Shown: one piece after another, positions 23,007 to 33,304 of the stretch
Layout of the letters: each line of letters starts with the position of its first letter
Position numbering within the stretch: position 1 is the first letter of the stretch
Assembly: GCA_001600615.1 (NCBI GenBank)
Contig: BCKK01000004.1
Coordinates: forward strand, 979,316 to 1,043,315
Direction: 5' to 3'
Length of the DNA: 64,000 nucleotides
Source: Dioszegia crocea
Lineage: Eukaryota > Basidiomycota > Tremellomycetes > Tremellales > Bulleribasidiaceae
Program-made: the position numbers and the translations under genes
The notes under the pieces: generated by a model
What the model was told of the DNA's origin: nothing
What the model saw: the letters and a program-made list of their open reading frames with translations, nothing else
Databases searched by the model: none

Positions 23007-23823
23007 GGCATTTGACTAGGCGCGGGTCAATGCAGCAATGTCACACATATCACTCGTGCTCAAATCCTCTACAGTCTGACCAGCAATGAGATAGCGCGAC
23101 ATGCATCAGGACTGCCCAGCATCGAGGCAGGCAATCGCACATCTAGGAGCAGCTCGACAATGGGTGAGAAGCGATGTCTGCGGACTGCTCATGAGCCTAT
23201 CTTTGACAGCGGCACGGCACGCAGGCCTGCTTGCACTCCACTGACATCTCCATATGCCTGTATCTAGTCTTCCTCTGTCTTCCTTATACAATTCACTCCC
23301 TAGTAGTCTGAGGCAAGGCAAGGCAAGGCGATGGATTGACAACCGTTCCGCTGTCGTTCCGCTATCATGACGCTAAGCGGAGATGCAGGAACATCTCCTT
23401 GCCCGAGTACATCTCGGGTGCAATTTTTCACGCCGAACTGTCCATGCCCGAATACGAAACCATCTTATCGCACACACACCATTCAAAAAATCACCGAGGC
23501 CGAGAAGAGAAGGCATGAGACGGAGAGCGGTCATGGTATCCCTCTAACGCTACTGAAGCTTACCAAGATACGGTAAGGTCAAAGGATGTCCGCTGAAACG
23601 TGCTTGTCAAACGCGATTCCTTGTCTAACGATCTTATCGGTCAGGTCGGCCGGTGACAGTCGGGCTCGGAGTCATACTTCATACCTCCGATCTTCACTGA
23701 TTGCTTTCTCAGCTGTTACTCGGGCATCAAAAGGACGTTGGAGTATAAGGTTGAGTCCCATCGAGGTCGACTCCCATCTCTCACATTTCCTCTCTCCAGT
23801 GATCTCTCACAAACTCTTTCACC
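23007..23823. other. Intergenic region upstream of MFS transporter 2
   Basis: 817 bp with no recognisable gene. Contains a short (GGCAA)n run at about 23312-23328 and a TCGGCCGG site at 23646-23653. Confidence 0.5.
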
Positions 23824-25881
23824 ATGTCTGCAGCTTCAACCCCCACCCTCCATCCTTCTCCACCCCTCTCCAAACTCCCATCACTCAACGGCGATATCGT
23901 CAATATGCCCTCAACACCCGCCTCGGACTCTGAGAAGGTCCAGACGGAGCTCGAAGTTCATCGACACCCGCTTGACCAGCTCTCGCAGCTCAAGAAGAAC
24001 ACACTCCTCTTCGTCTTTGCCATCGCTACCTTTGTCGACATCACTCAGGTATCCGGTGTGGGGTTGGCCGTGGCCCAGCTTTCGAGTGATTTGGACTTGC
24101 AAGTGAACCAAATCGCATGGGTAAGTCAAATCGTCTCTCCGAGGTACAAGTGGACATTGACTGATCTTCCCAGATCATCACAGCATACAGCCTAACTTTC
24201 GCCTCTTCACTATTGTTTTTCGGTCGCCTATCTGACATGTTCCCCGCTACCATCATCTTCAATACCGGCTTCGCAGGTCTAGGCGTCATTTCCCTCGTCA
24301 CATCTTTCGTCACCACCAACAAATATGGCTTCCTTATTCTTCGAGGTGTCGGTGGGGTTCTAGGCGCAGCTACCATCCCCAGTTCATACCATTGCCTAGT
24401 GCACATGTTCCCCGAACCAGCGGAGCAGCAGAGGAAGCTTGCGCTTCTGGGCATGGCAGGTGGGCTCGGGAATGTTCTTGGCTTGTGAGTTATTTCGCCG
24501 TTTTGTTTGAGCCTCGGAAGAAGATCTTTTGCCTTCGAATCCCATGGACACAGGGTAGTGAGGGGCGATCGCTGAGCATTGGAGCGCGTCGTCTGGTCTG
24601 GAGGATGAGAAGTAGAGATGAACTTTTCGACATTTCGAGATTTCAAATTTTGCAACTTTTGCTGACATTCAAGGGTCATCGCTGGTGTAGCAATGCTAGC
24701 ATCCTACCACTGGTTCTTCCGAATCATGGCTATCCTCTGCCTCGTCTTCTCCGCCGTCTCCTTCATCCTTCTACCCAAAATCCAGGCCCCGCCATCGAAC
24801 GACACCACTCCCAAGTGGAAACGCCTCGATCTACCCGGTGTCGTCCTCATGATGGGCTTCCTCATTTGCTTCATCCTCTCCCTTACCAATGGCCCTATCG
24901 ATGGATGGGGATCCGCCGCCTTCATCGCTCCATTCATCCTGTCCTTCGCTTGCGCCATCGTGTTCTTCCTCTGGGAATGGGCAATCCCATCGAGGATCGC
25001 GGTATTGCCTTCGAGTGTCTGGGCGATCAAAAACATGATTCCATCATCGATATTGATCATGGCTGCCCTTAGCTTCTGGTTCACTAGCCAACTGTACTAT
25101 GCGACTCACTACCAGCAGGTTTTCGGCTGGACTCCGAGTAAGTAACGAACAAACTCTTCATTTCCAGATTTCTCGTGCTGACTTTTCAGTCCATGCTGCT
25201 GCTGCTCTAGTTCCTCAGGGTATCGCCGGCCTCATAGTCGGAGTCGCCAGCCAGTTCATCCCCCAGATCGTTAGCAAGCCGCAATACTTCATTCCAGGGG
25301 GTGTCATCCGTAAGTTTCGTTCACTTGACTATTGCTGTGACGGCGCGGCCCCTCAAAAGCGTGCTTGGTATTTACTATGATTTGGGTCGATGCCTGTTGT
25401 TTTCTGGGTGTCTTCATCTCTGTCAAATACCGTAGCTGACCTGCCAGTGATTATCGCCGCCGAACTCCTTCAAATCTACTCCTACGGCGGCCAGGGATAC
25501 GACTACTGGCGATACTGTTTCCCCGCCTACGTCCTCGGTTCAATCGGCGCCATGACGGTCTATTTCGGCTCAGCCATCTCTGTGGTCGTCTACGCCCCTC
25601 CCGAGATGTCCGGCGTCATCAGTGCTTGGACACAAGTCATGGCTCAAGTCGGAGGCGCGATTGCTCTTGCCGTTCAGGCGGCTTTTGAGACGGAGGACCG
25701 ATTGGACTGGATGGCGAATGCAGGACGAACATTCTGGTTCATGATTGCCTGGGTCGGAGTTCTGGGACTTCAATACATCATCTTGTGGAGGAAACCAGGG
25801 ACACCGGCAGAGGAACACGAGCTTGCGCGTAAGAGGATCGCAGAGTCTGGGAAGGGTACAGGCTTGACGGTTGAGGCTTAG
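23824..25881 (+). CDS. Major facilitator superfamily transporter, DHA2/Atr1-like (paralogue 2)
   Basis: Same fold and motifs as the gene at 19820: FVDITQVSGVGLAVAQL, FGRLSDMFPATI, LRGVGGVLGAATIPSSYH, KWKRLDLPGVVLMMGFLICF, YAPPEMSGVISAW, RKPGTPAEEH. About 541 residues. Four of the introns are at the same codons as in copy 1 (after QIAW, after GNVLGL, after GWTP and after PGGV), but the N-terminal intron of copy 1 (in the codon before FLD) is absent here, where ATFVDI is continuous. Two introns are long for this genome: about 190 nt at 24485-24675 and about 136 nt at 25311-25446. An arrangement of tandem duplication with divergence is the simplest reading. Confidence 0.9.
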
Positions 25882-25970
25882 TTTGATACATATACCTAAT
25901 ATAGATGTTTATAGATTGTCGTCTACCGTAATATGTATCCCTTATCCGTCGTCTCTCATCTTGCCTTTGG

Positions 25971-28683
25971 TCACCTACCATCCTGATATTGACTCCCCAT
26001 ATATCCCTGTCCCTGCCCATCTCCTCCACTCTGGGACATAGCAGCCTGCATCTGCTGTTGCATCTGTTGCAAACCCAATTGGTTTCCGTTTCCCCCACCT
26101 TCGCCTGCCTGACCAGCCATCAACCTCGGATCCACATTCCCACCGGGCATCAACCTCGGGTCTATCCCTCCCGGCATCCCTCCACCATGCTGTCCCCCTT
26201 GCTGCTGCTGCTGCATGGCCAAATGCTGCTTTTGCATATTCTTCACCTTAATATTCTGGAGCAACACCCGGATCTGTCCCTGACTCAATTTCGCCGGGTC
26301 AAGATCTGGGGGTAACTCAATACCCATCCGTGCAGCCTGGGCCAGCAATCCGCGCAGTTGATCTGTGTTCGCATTGCCTATTGGTAAAGGCTGATTCGGG
26401 TTGAGGTTGGGATTGGGTTGTTGGGTGTTTGGCTGATTCTGCTGATTTGGGATATAGGATTGTGGAGGGGGTTTGTATGGGGCCGGTAGATCGGTCGGGC
26501 CATTGTTGGGTGGGCGGGAAGCGTTGGATGGAGTAGGCGTCGGACCGCTCTGCTTTGTATTTGGTGAAGTCGGCAAAGGGACGGCCTGGATTGATCAGTT
26601 ATCGATAATGCACGGAGGCTGGAAATGACACACCATACACAGCACACCGAGTAATCTGGGTAATTGCCCTGGTCCGCTAGGTGCCGAGCATAAAAGTACG
26701 CCTCGATCACCAGTACCTACATGCACCACGCCGACCTGAGCATCAGCATACAGTACCCGCATCGATAACGTACAGTGCCCTTGGCGCTCAATCCATTAAT
26801 GAGTGATTCGAACCGTTTTGAAAGTAGTGGGTCGTTGGAGCTTTCACTGCTCAGTTCGAAATGCAACACTGGCGTCTTCTTCTCGCGCACAAAACTTTGT
26901 AGGAAAGTGCTGTCGGCCTGCATTGACGTGACGATCCGGAGTTCTTAATTTGTCAGTAAGTGGAGGAGCGCTTTGGGGAAGATAACCTACCTCTCGGAAG
27001 GGCAGATGCCATCTGGCTGATTTCCGCTATAGTCCCATTGTTGGCCGCTGTACATTCCACGCTTACTCGAGCTGAAATATCGTCAGCTCACCACACATGC
27101 GTCGAACGATTAGACTTACCTTCACCGTTAGTCCCATTCTGGACAGGCCATACTATCTCCCCACGCCATACTGTATTTTTGCTCGCTGACCCCGTGCCCG
27201 ACCCAGATGAACCAGATTGCGGAAGCCCTTTATTCCCTCCCTGCAATACTTGAGCAGCCTGCATGGCCTGCATAGCCTGAATCATCTTTTGCCTGTGCTG
27301 AGCTGGGCCCATATCCGCATCCTTCAATCCACCCTGCATTTGTTGCTGTAGCATAATCATCTGCTTAAATTGCGCCATTTGCGGATCGTTCGGATCCACA
27401 TTCCCATTCCTGGCTGCCGCCATGAAGTTGGCCAGGGCCGCAGACATCCCCGGATTGGATAGACCGCCAGCTGGTGATCCGCCCGATCCTGATGCGCTGT
27501 TGCGCTGAGCGAGGAAGCGCATGGCCAGAGCTTGGTGTGGGTTGATTTGGGATGGATTCGAGGGACTGTCGAGGGAGGCCACGGGATTGGCTTGACCCGA
27601 AGGTGATGAGCGGTTGGCGGAAGATTCGGTTGATTGGAAAGGGAAAGGGTTGGTAGAGGATGGGAGAGAAAGAGAAGTGAGGTGTGTAGACGTTTTGGAA
27701 GGGAGGGAGAACCATGGGGGTGTTGTCGCAGTCGATACCTGGAGTCATCAGCTGAGTTCATCAGTATACACTCTGCGACTTACCTTATTGACAAAACCCT
27801 TCAATCGCTTCTTTGCCGGTCCATCCCCCTCTCCATCTTCAGACAACACCAGAGAAACGTTCACTCCCGTGTCGCTACACCGGGACGAAATCTCCTCCCA
27901 CCCCATCCCGTCCCATTTCGCCGCATGACTATACGTCTGAATGACAGGCTTCCATTCCTGCTCATTCGTATCCTCCACCGAGGATGATCCCCCGCTGTAC
28001 GCAAAGATGAAAAGGTATTTCGACACGGTTGAAGAGGGTATTGGAGGTGGATCGTAAAGAGCGTTCAAGAGTTGTCTGGCTTCTGGAGGGCATAAGGAGC
28101 TGAGCAATTCAGGCGGAGGCGGAGTGTGTGTGGATTGAGAGGAGAATTGTATAGCCTAAACAATCAGCACTGGGATCTTGCTATCGTCAGTAAAGACCCA
28201 CCTCCAGACCTGAGATGACACCCTCCATCAACCCAACCTCCGCATGTCTTTTCCTCTTTCTACTGCCACTCCGTCCAGCCGGACCAGCACCACCAAACGC
28301 GGGCCAGACGACATGATCGCCCGCTAGGCAATCCGCGCTCTCGTTGAAGGAGGGCTTCAGGGTCGGTAACCGCATCATGAAGGTCGTAGCATTCTGGAAG
28401 CCTGTCCGCTGTTCTCGACTCTGAGCTGGACACGGTAGGGTTGGGGAGACAATCGCTTCGATTCGGAGCTGGATATCAGTAGTTGTCCTCAACTGGAGTG
28501 GTCTGGACTTACATGGCTGTCATGCTGATGCTTCTCGAGAAGTCGCTTGACTATCGAATGGACGATCCCGTCCAGCTGGATGAGCTGGGTGTAACGGCTC
28601 CGAGGAAGTAGTGGGTCGAATATGAAGCTGGCAAGTTGCTGTGATCGAGATGCAGCTACGGCCGGCGCGGTCTGGTCTGCCAT
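25971..28683 (-). CDS. MED25: Mediator subunit 25-like protein: vWA-like domain plus Gln-rich activator-interaction region
   Basis: Med25 joins activators to Mediator through a von Willebrand A-like domain and a later ACID/PTOV-type beta barrel. The N-terminal 250 residues show the Med25-vWA order of elements: QLIQLDGIVHSIVKRLLE, strand LRIEAIVS, helix EVGLMEGVISGLEAIQ (compare the family's EGLxxALQ), strand KYLFIFAYSG, and KWDGMGWEEISSRCSDTGVNVS split by the family pattern, ending in a strand. A Met/Gln-rich linker follows, then TVWRGEIVWPVQ, HFELSSESSND and VLVIEAYFYARHL, consistent with a barrel of the ACID or SPOC type, then a Gln/Met/Gly-rich tail. About 8 exons, about 800 residues; ATG at 28681-28683. 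The assignment rests on pattern, not on strong identity. Another SPOC-containing cofactor is the alternative. Confidence 0.55.
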
Positions 28684-29047
28684 ACCTGTAGGACTGCTGA
28701 CAAAGGACGATGTATAGTGCTTGTTGCAGGTCGTGTGGGTTCGCTCGGGCCGGGAATGGCAAAGGTGGGGCCCCGCGACCCAAGCTCCGGATCGGCAGAT
28801 GTGATGGGGTCTTTTGGACCAGCTTGGAACAGCCAGCCGGACAGTTCGTACATAGATCTGCTTGAGCCTGCAGGAGATGAGTGGCCGCGAGCCGCGAGTC
28901 CACTAGAGCTCCGGCCCAGCGAAATTCTAACAACCGTTCCACATTAATCGCTAAGTCCCCGCTCGACCACAGATTGCTCCACCAAGTTCATACGGGGATG
29001 GGTTGACTATGCGAACTAGACGAGACTTCCGACTCCATATCCACAGT
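28684..29047. other. Intergenic: Med25-like promoter and 3' flank of the zinc-knuckle gene
   Basis: No gene or repeat recognised. Confidence 0.45.
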
Positions 29048-29925
29048 CTACTCGGCAGTAATCATCTCCTCCGCGTTCGTAGGGCATTCACGAGCAATGT
29101 GACCGGCCTCCTGGCACTTGTAGCACTTCTTGGTGCTCTCGTCGCGGGGCGCGAGACAATCGCGGGCAAGGTGGTTCTCTCCATTGCATCGGCTATTAAC
29201 ATAAGCGAGACTGAACATCCTGGACAGCAATTGGACTCACTGGCATCGGACGGGAGTGCCATCGGGGTTTGTGGTCATCCTGGGACGAGGGGGGAAACCG
29301 CCTCCGCCGAATCCACCGCCAAAGCCACCTCGACCGCCGCCAAAGCCGCCTCGGCCTGCAAATCCACCACCGAATCCGCCACCTGCTCCGGGACAAGCGC
29401 GAGCGATGTGGCCTGAAATGTCAGCTCCTGGCCGGTATGTGAGATAAGAGGACTAACCAAATCGACCGCAAGTGTAACACCTTTGACCAGGAGCGCCGCC
29501 GGCGGGGCCGAACGAACGTGCCGATGGGCAGTCTAGCTTGATGTGGCCTAAACGTTAGTACTTAACCACAGTGCCAGACGGCTCTGAACTCACCCACACC
29601 GCCGCAGGCGTAGCACTGCTTGCCGTCGGTGGATCGTGGCTGAGGGCAGTTTGTAGACTCGTGTCCGGGTTCCCTGATCGTCAGCAATAATCAAACATAC
29701 GACGACCTCAGCTCACCTGCAGTTGTAGCAGAGGCGACCGGGAGCCTGGCAGGCCTCAGCCATGTGGCCAACTGAACATTCAGCTGGGGTCCTTTCATGA
29801 CAAAGGAAGACGTACGGTTACCACACTTGAAGCATCCCTGCCTGTTGCCAGGAACGAGGGGAGCAGCACCGGGGCTGACGTGTCAGTAGTGTCAGTAGTG
29901 AAGGACTAAAGAAAACATACAACAT
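29048..29925 (-). CDS. GIS2: CCHC zinc-knuckle nucleic-acid-binding protein, Gis2/Byr3/CNBP family
   Basis: CNBP-type proteins bind G-rich single-stranded RNA or DNA and promote translation of bound mRNAs; Gis2 also sits in stress granules. Splicing gives about 200 residues with six C-x2-C-x4-H-x4-C knuckles: CFKCGNLGHMAEAC, CYNCREPGHESTNC, CYACGGVGHIKLDC, CYTCGRFGHIARAC, CHRCNGENHLARDC, CYKCQEAGHIAREC. Between knuckles 4 and 5 is a Gly/Phe/Arg-rich box (RGGFGGG repeats), as in CNBP. Introns fall inside or beside several knuckles. The start at 29925 gives MFPGAAPL; a 5'UTR intron (GTAAGTCG...ATCTTTAG) lies just upstream. Yeast Gis2 has seven knuckles. Confidence 0.95.
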
Positions 29926-30797
29926 GGTGTATTCTAAAGATGATCAGCATACCTCAACTGACATGTGCAGCTCGACTTACAACAAAAAGTGTATTGTAAG
30001 TAGACCTTCCGCCTGAACCTGTGATTTCCTATTCTCTTCCTGTCCTTTCCTAACCCCTCCTCGCTGTCTCTTCCAATGCCGAAGTGTGAGAAAGTGCAGA
30101 AGCAAGTGGTATAGGTAGAGGAGAGTGAGATGGAGTGGAGCGGTTGCCGCCTTCCCCGACCTCCACCGGGGCAATTGATACGGAACGTCCCGCCCCGTAA
30201 TATCCACGTCAACCACAGATCTCAGATCGAGATCGCGTCCTGTTCGACGCGTCGACTCCCGGCGGCCTCTGTTGGATCTTGCAGAGGCGGTGCACAGACA
30301 GGGACAGCTTGCGCAGCCAAGCATCCGGTGATGCAGATTGGGCTTGGACGGGAGGTTGTAGGAGCTGCAAAGAGGTATCAATCGGGTGAGAATGGTGCTT
30401 TCTCGCAGTACCTTCTCGAGCATGGTCGCGCTTGTTCGCCACTTGCCTATGCTATGTAACTACAGTTCCAGATGTGAAACTTTGCTCAGCCAAGAGCAGT
30501 GGCGAACCCTATCTTTTGATAAGTCAGGGTCAGTGTCAATCAGCGGCTGAACCTGAATCTCGTCATCGACGCGTCTCAGACTCTGTTACCCTGAGCTTAC
30601 CCCTGCCCGCCGCCCGCCAGCTTTGCTGCGGCGGAGGTATATTACTCAACTCAACACGTCGCCTTTTCCCCCCTTCCCTTCACCCCCTTTACCAAACAAT
30701 TCTATATCATCTCTTCTTTATCCTTTCATAACGACTCTCTAATACGATCTCTATTCACGCCTATATACATACCGTACGACCACTTAGATCAGCTACA
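29926..30797. other. Divergent promoter of GIS2 and the GPI-anchored protein gene
   Basis: Includes the GIS2 5'UTR intron (about 29935-29985). A pyrimidine-rich leader (about 30660-30790) precedes the wall-protein ATG, with a TATA-like TATATTA at about 30636. Nothing else recognised. Confidence 0.5.
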
Positions 30798-31782
30798 ATG
30801 TTCACCAACGTCCTTACCATCGTCGCCCTCGCCGGTGTCGCGCTCGCACAGACCTTCTCCATCAACACTCCTGTACGTCCGATCTAATCAGTGGCAAGAT
30901 CGACGCTGACGCGTTTCTTTCTCTTCTCTTCTGTTACTCTTATGCTCCACTCGCTACCCATCACAAATGACACCATTCGCATCAACAGCCCTCCATCCAG
31001 CAGTGTCGTAAGTTGTTTTATTCCTTTTCCAAAGGATGGTCACTGATTATCGCAGAGGTTGTTTCCCTCAGCTGGGTCGGTGGAACTGGACCCTTCACCA
31101 TGTACGTCTTACATATCCGCTCGGTAACTCCTGGCTGACGCTCTTAGCGCCGCCATCCCCGCCGGCCAGGTCTCAGCCCCCGCTTTGGCCAACATCGCGG
31201 CCAACGTCGCCAGCTCCCCCTACGCGTGGAACGCCAACCTTGCCCAGGGTACCTCCATCACCATCCGTTTGACCGACTCTATGGGTAACATTGCCTACTC
31301 CTCCGAGCGCACTATCCAGGCCGGTACCAGCTCCTCCTGCCTCACTGCCGGCGGTGCCAGTGGTTCCAGCTCCGGTGTCGCCGCTAGCGCCTCAAGCGCT
31401 TCCGGTGCCGTTTCCTCCGGAGTCGCATCAGCCTCAAACGCTGTCTCCTCCGCTGTTGCGTCCGTGTCCAGCATCTCGTGAGTCTTTCCTTTCCTGCTTT
31501 GACTCCAGCTGATCAACGCTGATCAATAAGGAGCTCTGTCGCTGCCACCACCAGCTCCGCTGCCTCCAACACCGGAACCAGCTCCGCCCCTACCACCTCG
31601 CGACCGTAAGTATCTCCCCCACATGAATGAACATCGCTAATGTCACCAGCGCCTCCTCCACCGCCGCTGCCTCTTCCTCGGTCGCTGCTGCCTTCTCCAA
31701 GGCCAGCTTCAACGTCCCCTTCCTCGCCCTCGCTGCCGCTCTCGGCTGCGCTGCGTTCGGTGGCTTCGCTCTCCTCGCCTAA
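30798..31782 (+). CDS. Ser/Ala-rich GPI-anchored cell-wall protein with a Kre9/Knh1-like N-terminal domain
   Basis: The signal peptide MFTNVLTIVALAGVALA is followed by a compact beta-domain: NTPPSIQQC, VVSLSWVGGTGPFT, IPAGQ, TSITIRLTDSMGNIAYS, and a closing Cys in SSSCL. This order (P-S-x-x-Q-C, W-x-G-G-T-x-P-Y/F, I-x-P-A-G, D-x-x-G) is shared by many basidiomycete secreted Kre9/Knh1-type proteins. A Ser/Ala/Thr stalk, likely O-glycosylated, follows, and a C-terminal hydrophobic tail (FLALAAALGCAAFGGFALLA) fits a GPI signal. Six exons, about 225 residues. Function in glucan organisation or adhesion is inferred. Confidence 0.85.
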
Positions 31783-32109
31783 ACAAATGTCTCTGCGGGA
31801 AGCGGCCCTGGTCTGAGGTACACATGCCAGGCAGGGTCACGCCCCATGTACGGAATCCAATGTCTAGTTGGACACTTCCCCTCTTTTCTCAATATCTTTC
31901 CTTAACGTCTTTGAAGTTTCTGCGATATGTTATCCTAATCCTTAGTACACAACGTGTATCCATCCTTCGTTTCATGCATCGTTGAACCTAAAGTCCGATC
32001 TCGATCCTCTGAGTCTTTGCTCCGTCACTCTCGTCCCCACTGAGCGCCACCTCGTCCTCCCTCGTAATGCAATCACCATCTTTCCGTCCATCCCTCGACC
32101 TCGAAACCC
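31783..32109. other. Convergent 3' region
   Basis: Between the GPI-anchored protein gene and the hypothetical minus-strand gene. Nothing recognised. Confidence 0.5.
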
Positions 32110-32805
32110 TTACTCGGCCTGCCAATCCAGGTCGAAAACTCCACCTGGACTGATCTGTGTGAGAACAGGCATCAATTGCACGATGGGAGTATTTGCTTGT
32201 CCACTGACTCGCACGTACTCATCTCGTGAACACTCAAGGTGATTGCCTTGAGCGATGTCGATCGTTCTCAGGTTCGGCAGCGTAACCCTCCTACCCGCTG
32301 CCGCCTCGCTTGTAATGGTATTAGCCAAGCGACCCCAGTCAAGCTGACTGCCGAGTAGGAATTTGGGTGCCTCGTCGGGATCGTCCGTACATGATGTCTT
32401 GACGAGCACGATCCGCTGGATGTTGTCGTAGATGACCTTCCTCTTCTCGTCGGCATTCATGACGTCGTTCAAGAAGGCTGTAGCGTCAGAGACGATCCAG
32501 GTGAACGCCTCATCGTCCGAACGGATACCATTTTCGAGCCTTTCAAGCCACCAGTTCCGAATATTCTTCCATGATCAGCAAGTCGAGCTTCGCTCGTAAA
32601 TCGTGATGCTTACCTCGCTTTCTCGACTGGACAGAAGGAGGGTTGCCTGAGAGGAGATGATATCCTGGCTGATCACGCCCGACTCCTCGACGGGGAAAGT
32701 GAAAACATCGGCCAGTATCTGGCGCCTCGTCTCTGGCGGGAAGGCCTCGTATAGCGCCAATAGGCTGCGCGAGGAATTGGAGTGAGTGGATGTAGGAGCT
32801 GACAT
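32110..32805 (-). CDS. Hypothetical protein
   Basis: Two exons joined across an intron of about 47 nt (GTAAGCATC...GATCATGGAAG, near 32567-32613) give about 215 residues. The start MSAPTSTHSNSS (ATG at 32803-32805) was chosen because the longer frame begins only with GTG. The protein is alpha-helical and charged (YEAFPPETRRQILADVF, NWWLERLENGIRSDDEAF, DEKRKVIYDNIQRIVLVK). No family is recognised. The N-terminal segment recalls F-box-like helices but lacks the key positions. Confidence 0.55.
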
Positions 32806-33304
32806 GTGAGAGGGATAGATGTAGCACAACAAGCAGTGGAAGTGGGATTGAATAGTCAAGGGACAAGTCTGAGTCGGTTGCAGGTGAGTCTGAGGCACTT
32901 GACGATGCAACGCCATGAGCAGGCGAGCGACTATGCCTCTTAGTGGTGTGAGCTTGATGTGGGCCCCGTCGGAGCAAGAAATGGCAAGACTATCCTTTGA
33001 CAAGCGCTCCACACCGGCCGATAGTGAAGGACAGCTACGTGTAGGGGTGTCAAACCGCCGAGCACCAGACCTGCGTCAAGACGCAGCTCAGAGACCTCAG
33101 CTCTTACAGAGAAGTGCGATTGAGTTCCGTGCTCTAAGCATGAGCGATATCCATAATTCGGCAATTGTACTACCTGCCACCGCCACTAGTTGAACTGCCA
33201 TGCAAGGACGTGACTACCCGAGTGAGCATCAATGTCTGACTGCCCACCACTAACCGAAAGAGCGCTTGCACCCGTCATGTCATGATATTTAACAATACTG
33301 TCGC
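32806..33304. other. Intergenic spacer
   Basis: 5' flank of the hypothetical gene and 3' flank of HapX. An open frame continues from 32805 to 33012 on the minus strand but has no ATG in good context except one at 32916. Nothing else seen. Confidence 0.45.

Noticed and set aside
23312..23328. (GGCAA)n mini-repeat
   Set aside because: Only about three copies; no sign of a mobile element or structural role.
26805..26820. tRNA B-box-like GGTTCGAATC on the minus strand
   Set aside because: It lies in the coding exon of the Med25-like gene; no acceptor stem, A box or cloverleaf can be formed around it.
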